From NCBI RefSeq assembly GCF_033807715.1, contig NC_084599.1, positions 13,641,125-13,705,124 on the forward strand: a stretch of 64,000 bases of DNA, read 5' to 3'. The notes under the pieces are model-generated. The model searched no databases. It saw only the letters and a program-made list of their open reading frames with translations, and was not told the DNA's origin. Both the position numbers and the translations under genes were made by a program. Source of the DNA: Cololabis saira. Lineage: Eukaryota > Chordata > Actinopteri > Beloniformes > Belonidae. Shown one piece after another: positions 30,201 to 42,937 of this stretch; positions within the stretch are counted from its first letter, which is position 1; the number at the start of each line of letters is the position of its first letter.

Positions 30201-31082
30201 AGCATCTTATCAATCACAAAATTCACATATTCAAGTAAAGGTTATATATGCAATCACGGAAGATCAAACGTGATGACTTCAAGGCAACCTAATATCGCTG
30301 TTACTCTGCTTACCTACTCAGAAAAGGTCCAGGCGGAGATAGACAGAGTGATCGGACAGTCTCGTCAGCCCACCATGGCTGACAGACCCAGCTTACCCTA
30401 CACTGATGCTGTCATCCATGAAACCCAAAGAATGGGGAATATTGTTCCACTGGGATTCCCCAAAATGGCCAGTAAAGATACCACACTGGGGGCATACTTC
30501 ATTCCCAAGGTAGGAGACTGCTTACTCGATGTCCCCATAGATGAATATCATTTTGCAGACTGTGCAAATAATTCACATTTCCATCATAAATACCTCATAA
30601 CTCCTTTGTCCAGGGCACAGCGATCACTACCATCCTCTCATCTGTGCTGTTCGATAAGGATGAGTGGGCGACTCCGGATATATTCAACCCAGAGCATTTC
30701 TTAGATTCAGAGGGAAACTTTGTGAAAAGAGATGCCTTTTTGCCATTTTCAGCAGGTCTTTCTCAAAATGTTTTATCTTTATTAGTTTTGTCTCACCATC
30801 AAAAATGTATGAGTTCATATTTACAGGAGATGAGTCTTATGTGAAACAATGACTTCCACCAACATCAGTGGCAGCAAGGAAAACGTCTGTGATGTTTCCC
30901 CTCCAGGTAAACGGGTGTGCATAGGGGAGCATCTGGCGAGGATGGAGCTGTTCCTTTTCTTTACAACTCTCCTGCAACGTTTTTACTTCTCACCTGTTCC
31001 TGGAGAGCTTCCCAGTTTGGAGGGCGTCTTGGGCTTCACCTATTCCCCCGAAGAGTTCAGGATACTGGCTGTGGCTCGTTGA
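27298..31082 (+). CDS. CYP-d: cytochrome P450 family 2 (CYP2J-like), complete
   Basis: Nine exons: 27298-27480, 27900-28062, 28171-28320, 28396-28556, 28640-28816, 30056-30197, 30322-30509, 30614-30755 and 30907-31082 (TGA). They add up to 1482 nt, a 493-residue protein, the normal CYP2 length. Visible parts: N-terminal anchor (about 13-26), PPGP (38-41), C-helix [19 protein letters not shown]-helix [14 protein letters not shown] with AGTE at 302-305, K-helix ETQR (359-362) and heme motif FSAGKRVCIG (433-442, Cys 440). Intron 3 (28321-28395) starts with GC: CAAG|GCAAGT, the accepted GC-AG donor consensus. All other introns are GT-AG. Expected to be an ER-bound monooxygenase using electrons from P450 reductase; substrate unknown. 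It differs from CYP-a, b and f throughout and forms a separate branch with its own upstream region. Confidence 0.93.
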
Positions 31083-31940
31083 TGTCATCCCAGCCAAACA
31101 CCAAACATGACTTTGACTTCTTTTTGATACCTCCAGGTCACAACATCAGTCTAAAACGTGTATAATAGTTAGAGGATTTGATATTGATATACTTAAAAGT
31201 TACTATGATTAGTTTGATGGGTTTGTATAGTAAGAACGTGCTAAATGTGTACCGACATCATCTTGATCCATTAATTCTGCACAACTTCACTAAATGCTTC
31301 TCCTTTTTTTTTAATTTTTTCTGGTTTGAGCTTGTTGAGTTTTGGTGAACTTGGAGCCTGTAAATGATTTAAGCCTGGTGGTGCATTGCGAGATAAGACT
31401 GCATAGTGCTTTAAAAGATAATCAATTATTACGGTATGTTGAATGCAGTACAAACATTTGTATTACCGGTACACTATAGTACTGACAAATTAACAGTTCT
31501 GATTACTTTGCATGGTAGGATTTTGCAACTCTCTGCAAAATAAAACATTTTGGATGGATGACCAATTTTTGGTTTTCTTAGAAAAGGACTGTAATGCTGT
31601 TTAGAATATGGATTTAATATCAACATTAATTTATGTGAACGCATGGAGGGTTTTCACAAAAAGAGCTGATTGAATTGATTCAATCAATTTGAACAACTTG
31701 AAAAGTGCCCTGCTTTTTGAGATTGTTTGCATCCCAATTGGAGTAAGAGTAAATAAAGAATGTCATGAGCATTTTAAATCATGCACATTTTGCCCAATCA
31801 AAAACCAAAACAATTGAAAAACATATTAAAATAAAAACATTTACTTAGGGAATTAAATAAATACAAGGGTAAAATGTACATGTTACTCATTTTAAAAACA
31901 CATTTATTAAGTATTTTTATGCAACATTGTTCAGTCTAGT
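31083..31940. other. 3' flank of CYP-d
   Basis: AT-rich sequence downstream of the stop codon. AATAAA-like hexamers occur (for example TAAATAAAG near 31752), but the true poly(A) site cannot be picked. No gene seen. Confidence 0.4.
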
Positions 31941-31944
31941 GTAA

Positions 31945-32425
31945 GTTTTAGTTTAGTTTAGTTTATTTGCACATAAAAAAATATACAACCGCCAAAAGTT
32001 CAGACGAACAGTATGTAGAAAAGGCTAGCAAAAAAGTTGTGATTTGTTTTTTGAAATTATTTGTGCTCGAGCATTCTCTGATATGGTGTGGTAAGGTGTT
32101 ACAATAAAGAAGAACCTCTGAACCTAACTGAAAATTGAGAAAAAGTAGTCCTGAAAAAGGTGGGATGGAGATTGTTTGCAGACCTAGTATTAAAGTGATA
32201 CATTTGGGAATTGAATTGAAATAAAGAATGAAAACAGGTTGGAAGTAGCTTGTGAATGGATTGATAGACAAAAATACAAATCTGAAAAACATTTACAGCA
32301 GAATTAGGGAGAACACTTGGGGATTGGAACAATGGGGTGGATCTAGTAAGTCTATTGGAAAATGTAATCGTTTTGATAAAACGTTTTTGCAGGAATAAGA
32401 TACAGTTGAGGTTGCTCATGAAGGT
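31945..32425 (-). mobile_element. LINE 3' fragment (C-terminal reverse transcriptase region)
   Basis: Two overlapping minus-strand frames (32419-32099 and 32292-31963) encode the conserved C-terminal region of a fish LINE: LQKRFIKTITFSNRLT, YQSIHKLLPTCF, FNTRSANNLHP and SVRFRGSSLLYCNTLP. A frameshift separates them. On the minus strand the element ends with GCAAATAAACTAAACTAAAC, a repeat tail. It is 5'-truncated and dead. Confidence 0.7.
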
Positions 32426-32429
32426 ACTT

Positions 32430-33241
32430 GCCTAAATAAATATAAGGATAAATCATAGTATAATATAAATTAATACAGATGTTTCTTGGTAATAGATGCC
32501 GTATACTTCTGATTACTCCAATATTATATTATAATATAAGTCACAGATTCAGCTCAGTTAAACCCAGCTACACCCACCTGTCCAATAAACCAGCTGGGTG
32601 CCTTTTGCTGTTACTGAACTTTATTTGGTTGGATTGATTGTTTATTCTAAAACGTCTGATCCCTGATAAGACATAGAGGAGTTTGCACGCACTGCGTTTT
32701 ATATAACTTTATATTATATTACTGAGCTGAAAGTCTAATGAGTAATTGTGTATACGATGTTAGATTTCATCATACATACAACACAGGGATTATGCTAGTT
32801 AAGGGGCAGATAGGTGTGTCCGGCTTGTATAAAAGTCATTCACATTAACCTGTGCGATATATCCTGTAGTTGCTTCTTGCCTCTTTTGCATTTTGAGCTG
32901 TTGGTTTTATTCTGTTTACTCTGTAACATTTAATCTCTGATTAAAGTGGTTTTCACACACTTTGTATTATGATGTTACTGAGTTGAAAATCTCATGGGTA
33001 ACTACTAACACAAAGGTTAAGGTAATCAAGGGGCAGGTAGGTGTGGTTTTCAGCATGTTATGTAAGAACACCTTGAAAGCTATGATATACTGGATTTTTC
33101 AGTTGCTTGTCCTGGTGACCAAACAAAAGGATCACTCAAGCATGAACAAGCTTTAAAAGAGACTGCGACTTCATACAGGGAGAGAAAGCCTCTCATCATC
33201 ACGGATATTCGTACCACTGCTGTCGGCTTTTTTCTCTAACC
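32430..33241 (+). promoter_or_regulatory. Upstream region of CYP-e
   Basis: About 800 bp before the CYP-e start codon. A weak TATA-like TTTAAAAGAGAC lies near 33152, some 80 nt before the ATG. The TTTATTTTGAAAG block of the CYP-a/b/c group is not visible here. No gene seen. Confidence 0.3.
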
Positions 33242-36018
<2,777 letters not shown>

Positions 36019-36090
36019 CCTACAAAGATATTTTCACAAAAATCACAGATCCAGATCTATAAATTGGGAATAGCTAACTAAACAGACATT

Positions 36091-36345
36091 ATGATGCTCT
36101 ACAAACCCAAGAAGAAAGGTGTAGTGATAAATGTAGCAACCATAAGACACAGCAATATCAAAGAGAAGGAGCACGATAAGTTGGGGGAAATACCAGAGGT
36201 TGCAGGAAGAAACAGAGAAGGGAACAGTGGTGGCACCACTGTGGTAACGAGGGTACTCAGCGCTGTGACCTCCAAGCTGGGTGAGTGGCTCCAGCAGACC
36301 CCAGGAACAACATCAGAGATCTCTGTCCAGAAGAGGAGTGCAGTT
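36091..36345 (+). mobile_element. LINE C-terminal fragment downstream of CYP-e
   Basis: One frame encodes VVINVATIRHSNIKEKEHDK, then, with drift, LGEWLQQTPGTTSEISVQ and AVLGASS. I recognise this as the C-terminus of a LINE polyprotein common in fish. Its upstream part is absent. It starts about 75 bp after the CYP-e stop codon. Confidence 0.6.
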
Positions 36346-36839
36346 CTAGGAGCATCATCAGTTCATTTTTTGATTTGCTTGATACATATCTACCAAATAC
36401 TGCAGTTATCTTTGATGGCTAAGTCAAGCTAACCGTGAGAAGTTGATATTCCACTTGTTTTGAGTTTGTTTATTTCGATCAGCAAAAAAATAAAAAGTCC
36501 TTCCGACAAAACAAAAAAAGGGTACACAGGTCTGACCGAAGTCAACACTGCATAAATTTGTTATTTCTGGGGTAGGTGTTTGGTAACCCACTTTTTCATA
36601 TTAATTTAAATTCTGTTTTCCATTTCCATTTTTGTGTTTTTTTATTTTGTTAAACATATTTGTGTACACGCAGTTCCTGCTCCTCCGGGTCAGGTTAATC
36701 ACTCCTCTGCGGAGGCGCGTGCAGCACAGCTTGTTGCAGCACCAGGTGTGGTGGGTTACCTGAATGAGAGTAGGAGGTTCAGGCCATAGTGGGTAGGGGG
36801 GTTGTAGGGTTGGGATAATGGTTTTAAGATCAATTTTAG

Positions 36840-37262
36840 GAAATAACAAAAGGGGAAACTTATTGAATAGTGTATATGTTGGAAATGTTTTATTTTGTTT
36901 TTCAGTTATATTCTTGTGGAGGTCTGATAATTGGTGCATGTTAATTTAGTTTGTTTGAAATCCCCCTTTGTATTGGTTTGTCCAAATTGACAGCGTTTGT
37001 TGGCAATATTTAAGGGTGCCTGCACTCCAGTCTTGGGTGGAATGAGGGTAGGTCTGTAGGCCTGCTGGAGGGAGCAGCAACCGTGTTACAAGTACAAACC
37101 AGTTATTCTGTTTTTGGTATTGGTTTGGTTTATTTTTCCATAACAAAAGGGGAAACTTATTGGATAGTGTATATGTTGGAAATGTTCTATTTTGTTTTTC
37201 AGTTATATTCTTGTGGAGGTCTGATAATTGGTGCATGTTAATTTAGTTTGTTTGAAATCCTC
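36840..37262. repeat. Two 120-bp direct repeats about 300 bp apart
   Basis: 36842-36961 and 37141-37261 are nearly identical: both start AACAAAAGGGGAAACTTATT and end AATTTAGTTTGTTTGAAATC. The 180 bp between them is different from the sequence before the first. A TTTGCAATAAAACACATTTT signal follows the second copy. It may be two partial terminal repeats of a retroelement or an internal duplication; not classified. Confidence 0.65.
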
Positions 37263-37499
37263 AGTTTGGTTACCTGTGCACTGTTTATGGACTGTCTGGT
37301 TTGCAATAAAACACATTTTTGTAAAAACCTTCAAACTGCCACTTCCTACTTCCAACTCCTCCAAACAAAGTCCAGGCTGATCACATCCTGAAAAGAGGTG
37401 ACCACCCGGTCGCTCACATTACCTACAACAATCAAATCTTAAAGATTCAGCAAAGGCTAGTGTTCTAAAAATGGATGCAAAATTATCTCTTTCATAAAG

Positions 37500-38160
37500 T
37501 CTGTAACTATTGATCCTTAATCCTTTGTGGCATAGATTCAACATGGAAACATTCCTCAGAGAGTATGGTCCATATTGACATAGCATCATGCAGTTGCTGC
37601 AGATTTGTCAGCTGCACATCCATGATCCGAATCTCCTGTTCCACCACATCCCAAAAGTGCTCTATTGATGATTGAGATCTGGTGACGGTGGAGGCCATTT
37701 GAGTAGTGAACTCATTGTCATGTTCAAAAAACCAGTCTGACATGATTCGTGCTTTATGACATGGTGCGTTATCCTGCTGAAAGTAGCCATTAGAAGATGG
37801 TACACTGGTCATAAAGGGATGGACATGGTCAGCATCAACAATACTCAGGTAGACTGTAGCATTGACACAATGCTCAATTGGCAGTAATGGGTCCAAAGTG
37901 TGCCTGGAAATATCCCCCCACACTATTACACCACCAGCTTGAACCATTGATACAAGGCAGGATGGATCCATGCTTTCATGTTGTTGATGCCAAATTCTGA
38001 CCCTACCATCCGAATGTCACAGCTGAAATCGAGACTCATCAGAACAGGCAACTTTTTCCAATCTTCTGTTGTCCAATTTTGGTGAACCTGTGGGAATTGT
38101 AGCCTCAGTTTCCCGTTCTTAGCCGACAGGAGTGGCACCTGGTTTGGTCTGCTGCTTTAG
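37500..38160 (-). mobile_element. Tc1/mariner transposase remnant
   Basis: Minus-strand frames 38138-37926 and 37971-37507 encode the DDE half of a Tc1-type transposase: LRLQFPQVHQNWTTEDWKK, then MDPSCLVSMVQAGG, YFQQDNAPCHKARI with the second Asp, and IEHFWDVVEQEIR near the third acidic residue. The usual PPQSPDLNP block is damaged by a short frameshift. The N-terminal HTH is not visible. Not active. Confidence 0.8.
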
Positions 38161-38640
38161 TCCATCCGCCTCAAGGTTCAACTTGTTGCACGTTCAGAGA
38201 TATGCTTCTGCATACCTCAGGTTGTAATGGGTGGTTATTTGAGTTATGTTGCCTTTCTACCAGCTTGAACCAGTCTGGCCATTCTCCTCTGACCTTTGGG
38301 ATCAAAAAGCATTTGGGCCGCTCACTGCATATTTTCTCTTTTTCGGACCATTCTCTGTAAACCCTAGAGATGGTTGTTCATGAAAATCCCAGTAGATCAG
38401 CAGTTTCTGAAACATTTCAGACCAGCCCGTCTGGCACCAAGAACCGTGTCACGTTCAAAGTTACTTAAGTCACCTTACTTCCCCGTTCTGATGCTCGGTT
38501 TGACCTGCAGGTCTGTGTATGTCACATATATAGCTGCCTGGACACCTTTCAACCCATTAACTTACCCGATCTGATGGATTTGATCCTCTAGCTCTCTGGA
38601 TGTACTACCACCCTCCCTTTTTCTAAATGTCTTGCCAACC
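38161..38640. repeat. Interspersed repeat next to the Tc1 remnant
   Basis: Carries strings common in fish repeats: ATTCTCCTCTGACCTTTGGG, TTTTCGGACCATTCTCTGTA and GATCAGCAGTTTCTGAAACA. It may be the remainder of the same Tc1-like element (5' half on the minus strand). Not coding in its present state. Confidence 0.5.
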
Positions 38641-38849
38641 ATTCACTAGCGGAGCAGGCGGGGGGGCGGCTGCCCACGCCGAAGAGGAAAAAGAAAAAAG
38701 TGTTTTGAATAAAATAAGGAAAGTTGGACTATATAACAATTGCGTTCATAAGGATAAAGTTGTTTGAAAAATAAAAATGAAAGAAATAGTCCCTTCTCCC
38801 CTTGTGTGTCTGCCTGTCATGCACGGGTACGCATGTTGTCTGTTTACTT

Positions 38850-38985
38850 TTAAGCCTGATTTATGGTTCTGCGTCACACCAACGCAGAGCCTACAACGTA
38901 GGGTACGGCGTAGGGTGCGCGTCGCCGTGTAGCCTACGCCGTCGGCTCTGCGTCGGTGTAACGCAGAACCATAAATCAGCCTTTA
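38850..38985. mobile_element. Palindromic MITE, copy 2
   Basis: AGCCTGATTTATGGTTCTGC on the left pairs with GCAGAACCATAAATCAGC on the right. The arms continue with CGCAGAGCC and GGCTCTGCG. TTA flanks both ends. This is one of the best-kept hairpins of the family in the window. Confidence 0.85.
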
Positions 38986-39245
38986 GCCAGTTGCCGCATA
39001 AGAAGTGGAGCCTTAAAGGAGCTGTATGTAAGAGCAATAATAAAACAAATCATAAAATGACCCCCGATATGTCCACAGACATTTAAAAATCATGTTCATT
39101 TCAAATACTTATGTCACTGACAACAGCACTGAAGCCAGGATATTCCCGTTTAAAAAGAGGAGTTGCAGCCCTCAGCTGATGTTGATGTTGTCATTTTTTG
39201 TTTTGGCCTGAAGCTCCACCCTCCATGTAATATCCTTCTGATATT

Positions 39246-39938
39246 TTATAAGAACGGGACTGCCTTTTTCAACATCGCCTTGAAGGTCTGGACTGCGCGC
39301 TCCGCACAGCCGTTGGATGACGCATGATATGGCGCAGATGTGATGTGCTCAATACCATTTTTTTCGAGAAAGTCTTTGAATTCCGCACTCACAAAACATG
39401 AGCCATTATCTGACACAATTGTCTCTGGTATCCCCTGACTACTGAAGCTCTTTCGCAGGCATTCAATTGTGATGGTTGAGGTGGAGGTTGTTACAGGATA
39501 AGCATCCATCCACTTTGAATGCGCGTCCATCAGGATCAGAAACATGTGTCCCATAAAAGGTCCCACATAGTCAATGTGTAATCTCTGCCATGGTTTACTT
39601 GGCCACTCCCACGGGTGAAGTGGTGCTGGAGCAGGCAGGTTACGGTGTTCTTGGCATGTGACACAACTTTTAACTGCAGTCTCAATGTCTGCATCCAATT
39701 TTGGCCACCAGAAGTAGCTCCGTGCCAGAGCTTTCATCCTAGTGATGCCAATGTGACCATGATGTAATTGCTGTAACATGGCCTCCCGCCCTGGTGGGGG
39801 CACCACAACACGTGACCCCCACAATACACACCCATCTTGTACACTTAACTCTGTTTTTCTTACAGAATAAGGTTGGAAACCTGGATCTAAGTCGTGCATT
39901 GACCAGCCATGTTGGATAAACTGTGCCACTCTGGACAA
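39246..39938 (-). pseudogene. Gypsy integrase part, truncated
   Basis: Encodes the H2C2 zinc region (HHGHIGITRMKALARS to CVTC) and an integrase core with the first Asp in LHIDYVGPF, the second in IVSDNGSCF and the Glu in CAERAVQTF. It stops soon after, at KAMLKKA, where the sequence passes into the last 37 bp of the LTR. The C-terminal DNA-binding domain and the polypurine tract are therefore deleted. The 5' side is cut by the Harbinger insertion at 39961; the frame on either side of that insertion corresponds. Confidence 0.85.
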
Positions 39939-40340
39939 TACAGGGTCTCTATTTGTCCATCTGGGGTCCGTTTCACAAAGCAGGTTTAGTTAAAACTCTG
40001 AGTCTGTTAACCCTGAAATGAGGGAAACTCTGAGTTTTCCGTTTCACAAAGGGAGGTAACTCAAACCAGAGAAAGAGAGGTAACTCTAGCCTGTTTCACA
40101 AAGAGAGGTAACTTAAGCTCTCGGTCAGTTACCGTAGTAACAGACGCTCTGAACCTAACCTGGTCGGGACCAGGTTTATATCGTGAAACCTGGAGTTTCT
40201 CTGCGTCTCCACCTCTTTCAGAGACACACGCACATTTGATTTCCTCATTCATTCAGTCAGCAGGCGAGTTTTGGCGAAGTTCTGCCGTCTGTCATTAAAA
40301 ACAGAGTCAGTATATATATTAGAAGTCCATTGTCACGAAC

Positions 40341-40434
40341 ATGGCATGTCCTTTTGATGAAGACACAATTGATGAAGGTGCAGAATTAATGCGCAGAGAA
40401 TTAAATATTCGTCGGGAGATGGTTATCAGACCAC
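40341..40434 (+). pseudogene. Harbinger transposase first exon
   Basis: Encodes MACPFDEDTIDEGAELMRRE and LNIRREMVIRP, the typical N-terminus of PIF/Harbinger (HARBI1-like) nucleases in fish. It is followed by a donor-like GTAATA. A TATATATATT motif lies about 30 nt upstream of the ATG. The catalytic domain is absent downstream, so this is a relic. Confidence 0.7.
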
Positions 40435-40767
40435 GTAATACATGTACATTACAGTACATAGTCTCATTACAGGCAAAGCAATATATGTTAATCCTTTATT
40501 TGTTATCATTTTGATGATTGAATTGTTTAATGATTTCATAATATACTCTAATTTTTTGAGATTTTTTATTTGGGGTTTTCATAAACTGTGAGCCATAATC
40601 ATTAAAATTATAACAAATAAAGGCTTGAAATATCTCACTTTGCATGTAGTGGGAAATAATATTTGTTTTACCTTAAGTTGAATTTACTACGAATGAAGTT
40701 TAGCAATATATTCAAATTTTCCGACCTCCACCTGTATGTTATTACATGAATAAATAAGAGCATAATA

Positions 40768-40990
40768 CAGGGGTCTCCAACTCCGGTCCTGGAGAGACCT
40801 ATCCAGCATGTTTTAGGTGTCTCCCTGCATGAACACACCTGATTCTAATCAAGGGTCGTCATTAACTTGTCATCAAGGTCCGGACAGTTCTGTTGCTGAC
40901 ACAGCTCCTTGTATCATGGTGTGCTGAAGCAGGGAAAGATCTAAAACATGCTGGATAGGTGCTCTCCAGGACCGGAGTTGGAGACCCCTG
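40768..40990. mobile_element. hAT MITE inside the Harbinger element
   Basis: Starts CAGGGGTCTCCAACTCCGGT and ends with its inverted complement (GGAGTTGGAGACCCCTG). It is flanked by GCATAATA (40760-40767) and GCTTAATA (40991-40998), an 8-bp target duplication with one mismatch. No coding potential. Confidence 0.88.
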
Positions 40991-41465
40991 GCTTAATATG
41001 TGTCTGTATTGGTTCAATACGGAACGCAACTTTTAATTTCCAATTACGGAACAATTCCGTATTTCAAGGGACGGGTTGCAAGCCTATTATCATAAACCTG
41101 TCCAAGCCATCAAGGAGTTCCACAGGATTGCAGGTGAATGATGTGGAGATCTGTTAAATTAATTTTATATTATATTCTGTGCTGCGGTGTTACTCTTTTT
41201 TCGAAAAACGTGTTCAAATTCGCCGTATGCGCGCATTAAAATCTCTAATTCCATTCGGGTGAAAAAGGACACAGCGTGAAGTATGTGGATCTTCAGATGC
41301 AAACTAACGTTTCCTCAAAGGGATTTTGTAAATTGAAATGTTAAATAAAGTTTAAAATAAAAAAAAGAAAAAGTATGTCGCTCTTTTGTTGTCGCCGGTT
41401 GCCATGGTGAATCCTTGTATCAGCACTCTACTGATGATGGCTTTTTATTTCCCTCACGCACAAGC

Positions 41466-42785
41466 TTAAAGCAGCACAACGTAACTTTCAGCTTTTCTGA
41501 GTTTGGCGGCATCTTGTGGACAAAATCGGTAGTGTTTTACCAGAAAGAACACTACGTTTCCCATGAGCACCAGTGCGTACTGCCGGAAAACTCCTGTCCC
41601 GTCGCGTGCATTTGTTTTGATGAGAGAAGACAGGACGCTTTTCTGTTTCACCAAGTGAACAGAAGGAACGCAAAAAAAAAAAGATGTTAAACTGCTGGAA
41701 AGGAACTGGAATTTACCGGGTTGTTTTACCTTAAACAAGGAAGCCAGGGAGCAGTATATGGAGAAAATAATGATTATTAACGGTCTGGATCCATATGAAA
41801 TCCCTAAGAGATCCCTGAATCCCTGAAGAGCCATGTGTTTCAATAAATTTGTATAATAGTACAACATACACTACATGTTTTGTATCCCTCTTACTTCTCT
41901 TTTCTTTTTTTTGACTGCTATATTATGTTGAAGAGGCTCCGAAGCGTGAGCAATATTTTTGTTTTCCTCGTGAGATAATTTTTTTCCTCTGCAGCTACAA
42001 ATAGAGTTAATATTTTTTCCTCAACAAACTAGTTTTTTTATCTGAAGATTGGGGTTAATTGCTCCGCAGAGAGCTGGCCAGCAACTGCGTTTAGCTGGAG
42101 AGTGGTGGAATAAAACCCGTGTTTTGATCCGACGCCCGTCTGTGTGAGTGTTTGTGGTTTAAGGCTGTTTATGGTTCTGCGTTAAATCGACGCAGAGCCT
42201 ACGGCGTAGGGTACGCGGCGACACGCACCGTACGTTGCGCGTCGCCACGTACCCTACGCCGTGGGTCTGCGTCGATTTAACGCAGAACCATAAATCATGC
42301 TTTACTGTGTGTTTGGTCGTTACAGCCGCGATCCAAAGCGAGCCGACGGCTCTTTCACTCTTTTACTTTGTTATATCATATACTTGGCCTCCGGGGTTCT
42401 GCCTCCGAGCAGGAAACCGTTGAAAAGTTAAACCATTAGGGTCTTTTCCCCACGTCTGTTATGTGGAGCTGCTGCAGCCACAACACAGCAACAGCTTCTG
42501 CGGAGCTGCGCTCCACGCCCCGCCCATTTTCGTCTCGACTGCGAATCGGGAAGGAGGGGGAAGTGACGTATGCCGTAAAGCAGTCAAAGTCGTAACGATT
42601 TGTAGTTTTTTAGTGTGGCAGGGTTCCTACCATGCTCCTCAAAGTTACATAGTGCCAGTGAAGGTGATACAGACTCCCTCAGACCATGACAGAGGTGTCA
42701 TTAAACCTGTTGGAAGTTGATGTACCATCACAATGACTCTGGAAATATGATATTAAGGTGGAAAAGTTACGTAGTGTCGCTTTAA
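41466..42785 (+). mobile_element. TTAA-target element, copy 1 (inside Harbinger)
   Basis: The left end TTAAAGCAGCACAACGTAAC and the inverted right end TTAAAGCGACACTACGTAAC match, each with TTAA. It contains part of a coding segment ([10 protein letters not shown], and LDPYEIP in another frame) and a palindromic MITE at 42159-42304. The copy at 59767-61155 is the same element in better condition. Confidence 0.85.
42159..42304. mobile_element. Palindromic MITE, copy 3 (nested)
   Basis: Hairpin with arms AAGGCTGTTTATGGTTCTGC and GCAGAACCATAAATCATGC around a centre with CGTAGGGTACG. TTA is at both ends. It lies at the same internal position as copy 4 in the sister TTAA element, so it was already there when that composite amplified. 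Confidence 0.85.
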
Positions 42786-42937
42786 CTCCAGGTGAAACTA
42801 CTTAGAGTTGAGTAAATTACCTAAAATCCGCTGTTCTGGAACCGAAAACTCAGAGTTTCCGATCTCAGAGTAAATCAACTAAGAGTTCAGGATTAGACTC
42901 AGAGTTTGTTGAACCTGCTTTGTGAAACGGACCCCTG

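Larger units (their letters stand above)
39964..42934 (+). mobile_element. PIF/Harbinger element inserted in Gypsy pol
   Basis: The terminal inverted repeats GGGTCCGTTTCACAAAGCAGG and CCTGCTTTGTGAAACGGACCC (written here only to their ends) are perfect. A 3-bp CTG duplication flanks them (39961-39963 and 42935-42937), fitting the CWG target known for some fish Harbingers. Near the left end TTTCACAAAG recurs with GAGGTAACT, forming subterminal repeats. One transposase exon remains (40341-40434). The rest is filled by a hAT MITE and a TTAA element. Confidence 0.88.

Noticed and set aside
36601..37236. Two similar minus-strand frames starting MHQLSDLHKNITEKQN
   Set aside because: Both come from the 120-bp direct repeat. 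They diverge at once outside it and have no known domain.
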